7,706 nucleotides of DNA, from contig JAPLHG010000040.1 in NCBI GenBank assembly GCA_026389745.1, positions 1 through 7,706 on the forward strand. Reading direction: 5' to 3'. The stretch is from Chloroflexota bacterium (GTDB lineage: Bacteria > Chloroflexota > Dehalococcoidia > Dehalococcoidales > Fen-1064). The position numbers were made by a program, and so were the translations under genes. The notes beneath the pieces are model-generated. The model did no database searches. It saw only the letters and a list, made by a program, of their open reading frames with translations, and was not told the DNA's origin. This document shows positions 4,392 through 7,706 of the stretch, in pieces. Numbering within the stretch: the stretch's first letter is position 1; every line of letters starts with the position of its first letter.

Positions 4392-6818
4392 CTAATTAGC
4401 TTCCATATGAGCCACGGCAACCACGTGGTCGCCTTCATCCAACCGCATCAACCACACGCCCTGGGTGCTTCTGCCCAGAATGCTGATTTCTTTCACACGT
4501 GTGCGGGTAACCTGACCGTTAGCCGAGACGAACATCACCTGTTGCGACGGGGAGACGATCCTGGCACCTGCCAGTTCGCCGGTCTTCTCCACCAGTTTGA
4601 TTGTTTTGACACCGCTGCCGGCGCGGTGTTGCTTAGGGTAGCTGTCAATCGGGGTAATCTTGCCGTGGCCCTCGGTGGTCACTACCAGCACATAAGAACC
4701 GGGGGTAGCAATGCCCATCCCTACTACTTTATCGCCATCATTCAGACGGATACCTCTTACCCCACCGCTTGTGCGTTGACTGGTTCTGATGCTTTCGACA
4801 GAGAAGCGGATTGACTGCCCCTTCTGGGTCACCAGGACAACATCGTCCTCCTCGGTGGCGATGCGCGCCGATGTCAGTTCGTCATCTTTCTCGACATCCA
4901 TACCAATCAGTCCACTACTGCGTACGGCGGTGAAATTATCCAGCGAGGTCTTCTTGATTTCTCCGCCACGGGTAACCATCAGCAAGTATAAGTTCGGGTC
5001 AAAATTGGAAATAACCACCATATCCGCCACTTTTTCTTCCGGCGGAATGGAGAAGAGATTAACCACTGCCAGCCCCTTAGCGACGCGTGAGACATCCGGC
5101 GGGACTTCGTAGCATTTCAGGCTGAAGACCCTACCCCGCGTGGTGCACAGGAGCAGGTAATCATGTGTATCGGCGATGGCCAGAAGCCGCACCGCGTCTT
5201 CTTCCCTGGTGACCATACCGATGATACCCTTGCCGCCGCGGTGCTGTGCCTTGTAAACCTGAGCGGGCACCCTCTTGATGAAGCCTCGATTGCTGAGAAT
5301 TACCGCCATTTCCTGATGGGGAATAAGGTCTTCCTCACGGAACTCAATTATCCCTTCTTTGTTAATCTCAGTGCGGCGCTCATCCCCGAATTTCTCCTTC
5401 AGTTCATTCGTTTCCTGCTTAATCAAAGCGAGGACACGGGTGGGATTCGCCAGCAGGTCTTCCAGGTAGGAGATTGTTTTCAAGACCTCCACCAATTCAT
5501 CGAGGATTTTCTTCCGCTCCAGACCTGCCAGACGGCGCAACGGCATTTCCAAGATGGCGTCTGCCTGGAGACGGCTCAGGCTGAAATTGCCCATCAGATT
5601 TTGGCGGGCAAGATCCGTAGTCTCGGACTTACGGATGATAGCGATCACCTTATCGATGTTGTCCAGCGCAATCCTCAGCCCCTCCAAAATATGGGCACGA
5701 GCCTTAGCGCCTTTCAAATCAAAACGGGAACGGCGATTGATGACCTCACGGCGGAAGTCAATATAATGTTGCAGTGCTTCCCTGATGCTGATCACACGAG
5801 GTTGCCCATCCACCAGAACCAGCATATTGGCGGCAAAGGTAGTCTGCATTGCCGTGTATTTATACAGGTTGTTCAACACCAGTTCCGGCTGGACTTCTCT
5901 CTTTAATTCAATGACAATCCGCATACCCTGACGGTCGGATTCGTCACGTAAATCCCCGATGCCGGTAATTTTCTTATCGCTCACCAGTTCGGCAATCTTC
6001 TCAATCAGCGCCGCCTTGTTCACCTGATACGGCAGTTCATTGACGATAATCTGTCGGCGGGTGCCGTCATGCATATCGCTGATGTATGCCTTAGCGCGGA
6101 CAATCATTCTGCCCCGGCCGGTAGCATAGGCGCTCTGAATGCCCTCTTCACCTAAAATTACTCCGCCGGTGGGGAAATCCGGTCCCTTGATAATCTGTGT
6201 AAGGTCTTCGATGGTAGCATTGGGATTGTCGATCAAGTAATCAATGCCGTCACATACCTCAGTGAGATTATGAGGCGGAATATTTGTTGCCATGCCTACG
6301 GCGATACCAGAGCTACCATTGACCAGCAGGTTGGGTGAACGGGCCGGCAAAACCTTCGGCTCTTTAAGGCTGTCGTCGAAATTAGGCATAAAGTCGACGG
6401 TGTCTTTATCGATATCCGCCAGCATCTGCTCGGCAATCTCGGTCAGACGGGCTTCCGTATAACGCATGGCGGCCGGTGGGTCATCATCAACGCTCCCGAA
6501 GTTGCCCTGTCCATCCACCAGCATGTATCTCATCGAGAAGTCTTGAGCCATGCGTACCATCGCATCATAGACAGGAGCATCACCGTGAGGATGGAATTTA
6601 CCTAAAACTTCGCCAACAATACGCACACTCTTTTTGTGCGGGCTGTTATGGACCAGCCCCATCTCCGACATCGCATAAAGTATGCGCCGGTGAACCGGCT
6701 TTAAGCCATCCCGAATATCGGGTAAAGCGCGGGCTACGATGACACTCATAGCATAGTCAAGGTAGGAACTCCTCATTTCCTCTTCGATGCTGACTACCTT
6801 AATCCTTTCAGTTACCAT
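4392..6818 (-). CDS. gyrA: DNA gyrase subunit A
   Basis: At 808 residues, this is GyrA of the type II topoisomerase that introduces negative supercoils with GyrB. The N-terminal winged-helix breakage-reunion domain carries YLDYAMSVIVARALPDIRDG (19-38), the quinolone region HPHGDAPVYDAMVRMAQ (76-92) and catalytic Tyr120 in AAMRYTEARL. The tower and coiled-coil follow to about residue 500. The six-bladed C-terminal pinwheel (about 505-808) starts with the GyrA box QHRGGKG at 525-531, which marks gyrase over ParC. Length is close to other non-proteobacterial GyrAs; there is no long acidic tail. Residue 81, equivalent to E. coli Ser83, is Ala, as in mycobacteria; D85 equals E. coli Asp87. Start ATG 6818-6816 lies five bases after the stop of the TPR gene, with GGAG (6833-6830) inside that gene's last codons, so the two are coupled. 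No gyrB is in the window. Confidence 0.98.
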   Translation of the reverse strand: MVTERIKVVSIEEEMRSSYLDYAMSVIVARALPDIRDGLKPVHRRILYAMSEMGLVHNSPHKKSVRIVGEVLGKFHPHGDAPVYDAMVRMAQDFSMRYMLVDGQGNFGSVDDDPPAAMRYTEARLTEIAEQMLADIDKDTVDFMPNFDDSLKEPKVLPARSPNLLVNGSSGIAVGMATNIPPHNLTEVCDGIDYLIDNPNATIEDLTQIIKGPDFPTGGVILGEEGIQSAYATGRGRMIVRAKAYISDMHDGTRRQIIVNELPYQVNKAALIEKIAELVSDKKITGIGDLRDESDRQGMRIVIELKREVQPELVLNNLYKYTAMQTTFAANMLVLVDGQPRVISIREALQHYIDFRREVINRRSRFDLKGAKARAHILEGLRIALDNIDKVIAIIRKSETTDLARQNLMGNFSLSRLQADAILEMPLRRLAGLERKKILDELVEVLKTISYLEDLLANPTRVLALIKQETNELKEKFGDERRTEINKEGIIEFREEDLIPHQEMAVILSNRGFIKRVPAQVYKAQHRGGKGIIGMVTREEDAVRLLAIADTHDYLLLCTTRGRVFSLKCYEVPPDVSRVAKGLAVVNLFSIPPEEKVADMVVISNFDPNLYLLMVTRGGEIKKTSLDNFTAVRSSGLIGMDVEKDDELTSARIATEEDDVVLVTQKGQSIRFSVESIRTSQRTSGGVRGIRLNDGDKVVGMGIATPGSYVLVVTTEGHGKITPIDSYPKQHRAGSGVKTIKLVEKTGELAGARIVSPSQQVMFVSANGQVTRTRVKEISILGRSTQGVWLMRLDEGDHVVAVAHMEAN

Positions 6819-6823
6819 TGATC

Positions 6824-7651
6824 TTAAGACTCCGAATCTTCCTCAAAATCATCTTCAATCGGTTCCTCAACCAAAACCTCAGATTCTTCACCACCGACCA
6901 CCGTATAGCCGGGTTCCCCGAGCAGGGCTTCTTCCTGCTCCAGCTCGCGCCTGATGACACGGTCAGTAATATTGGACCGGACGCCTTCAACCCCTCTCGC
7001 GGGGAAGGAAAACTGCCCTGCCTGACCGGGATCCTGATACACCTCCCGGACAATAACGGTGACGGACTTCTCTGTCGAACTAACAATCGCCCCGGTATAC
7101 CGATTACCGCCACGCATCAGTCTGATAAGACGCTGGCTATGCCGCAGCTCCACCTGCCCGAGATATTCTCCCCGACTGCTCTCAACCAGCAGGTTATTTC
7201 CCTCAATCTTCAGAAGGACGCTACCTCCAGCCACTACCCTGGCAAGAACCGTTGGCGGCGCCAGATTACTCAATTGCACCACTCCGGCCTTACCGATTTC
7301 CTCGATGAATTGCTGGGGTTCCAGCTTATGCGTATCTACTGCCACCACGGCTTTAGTTTTTCTCACAGGCTTCTTGAGATGTGAAAGCCGTTGCAGATTC
7401 TTCTGAGCAATAGCATTATACAGGTCAATCCCGAGTGTCTTACGATAGGCGGCTTCTGCCTCGGCATATTCGCCCAGTTCCATATGAGCCCTGCCCAAGC
7501 GGTTATAAGCCTCAACATCGGCGGGGAATGTCTCTATCAGGCTTTTATTGATCGTAATCGCCTCTCGCCACTGTCCCTGCATCGCCAGAGTTATGGCTTC
7601 TTTACTGGACTGCCGCCTCAGCCTGGACTGCTCTTCTTCTTGGTAGGTCAT
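6824..7651 (-). CDS. TPR-repeat protein co-transcribed with gyrA
   Basis: This is a 275-residue, probably cytoplasmic protein without a signal peptide or membrane segment. Residues 1-15 are charged. Two tetratricopeptide repeats cover about 16-45 (AMQGQWREAITINKSLIETF) and 46-79 (NRLGRAHMELGEYAEAEAAY), with a capping helix to about 94. A basic linker (LKKPVRKTK, 92-100) leads to a region of about 120-225 that looks beta-rich (GEYLGQVELRHSQRLIRLM, GGNRYTGAIV, VTVIVREVYQDP). I sense that this region is conserved in related bacteria, but I cannot name a domain. The tail from 255 is strongly acidic (EDDFEEDSES). TPRs mediate protein contacts; the partner is unknown. It precedes gyrA by five bases and shares its transcript; whether that is functional or only housekeeping clustering is open. 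Start ATG 7651-7649 follows a strong Shine-Dalgarno, GAGGTGAG (7664-7657). Confidence 0.85.
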   Translation of the reverse strand: MTYQEEEQSRLRRQSSKEAITLAMQGQWREAITINKSLIETFPADVEAYNRLGRAHMELGEYAEAEAAYRKTLGIDLYNAIAQKNLQRLSHLKKPVRKTKAVVAVDTHKLEPQQFIEEIGKAGVVQLSNLAPPTVLARVVAGGSVLLKIEGNNLLVESSRGEYLGQVELRHSQRLIRLMRGGNRYTGAIVSSTEKSVTVIVREVYQDPGQAGQFSFPARGVEGVRSNITDRVIRRELEQEEALLGEPGYTVVGGEESEVLVEEPIEDDFEEDSES

Positions 7652-7652
7652 C

Positions 7653-7671
7653 CTATCTCACCTCAAGATAG
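7653..7671 (-). promoter_or_regulatory. Ribosome binding site in the loop of a small hairpin before the TPR gene
   Basis: On the minus strand CTATCT (7671-7666) and AGATAG (7658-7653) form a perfect 6-base inverted repeat with the loop TGAGGTG (7665-7659). The Shine-Dalgarno core GAGGTG lies in that loop and the ATG follows one base after the stem. The stem is AT-rich and would be only marginally stable. It could present the SD to the ribosome or respond to temperature or a binding protein, or be chance. Confidence 0.4.
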
Positions 7672-7706
7672 CAAAGTTAATAACGTACTTTAGGGAAAAA
7701 CTTTTG

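Noticed and set aside
5163..5906. 247-residue frame antisense to gyrA
   Set aside because: It is fully within the strongly supported gyrA gene and reflects codon bias of the opposite strand.
7673..7691. AAAGT/ACTTT inverted repeat upstream of the TPR gene
   Set aside because: Five AT-rich bases per arm are too little to separate from chance, and I could not fit a -35/-10 pair around it.

Overview
The window is a stretch of bacterial chromosome with a G+C content near 50%, mostly ordinary housekeeping genes. Family-level sequence (the GyrA quinolone-region string, the radical SAM family of the 602-residue protein, and the TPR gene just before gyrA) reminds me most of Chloroflexota, especially Dehalococcoidia. 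That placement rests on recognition alone and is moderate confidence. I see no integrase, transposase, CRISPR array, rRNA or tRNA.

Layout. Bases 1-120 (minus) are the first 40 codons of an SPFH/stomatin-like membrane protein that runs off the left edge. Bases 121-384 are a divergent, AT-rich intergenic region. Two tiny plus-strand ORFs (59 and 47 residues) with plausible ribosome binding sites fill 385-756. A HIT-family nucleotide phosphorylase/hydrolase gene (787-1260, minus) converges on them. Its promoter lies in the 238-base region shared with the divergent metallo-beta-lactamase-fold gene (1499-2323, plus), which looks leaderless. The latter overlaps by 4 bases a radical SAM gene starting at TTG 2320 (to 4128). 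Bases 4129-4391 are a 263-base gap between convergent genes that holds several inverted repeats and no credible gene. On the minus strand, a TPR protein gene (6824-7651) and gyrA (4392-6818) form a tight two-gene unit transcribed leftwards.

How the genes work together. The MBL-fold hydrolase and the radical SAM protein are translationally coupled and probably act in one process, but neither substrate can be read from sequence. GyrA supplies the DNA cleavage/religation subunit of gyrase; the TPR protein is co-transcribed with it and has no known link to topology. The HIT protein probably degrades dinucleoside polyphosphates.

I did not find a convincing undescribed system. The points worth a second look are the leaderless MBL start, an SD-in-loop hairpin before the TPR gene, a palindrome within the HIT promoter spacer, the structured 4129-4391 gap, and two unrecognised micro-ORFs.
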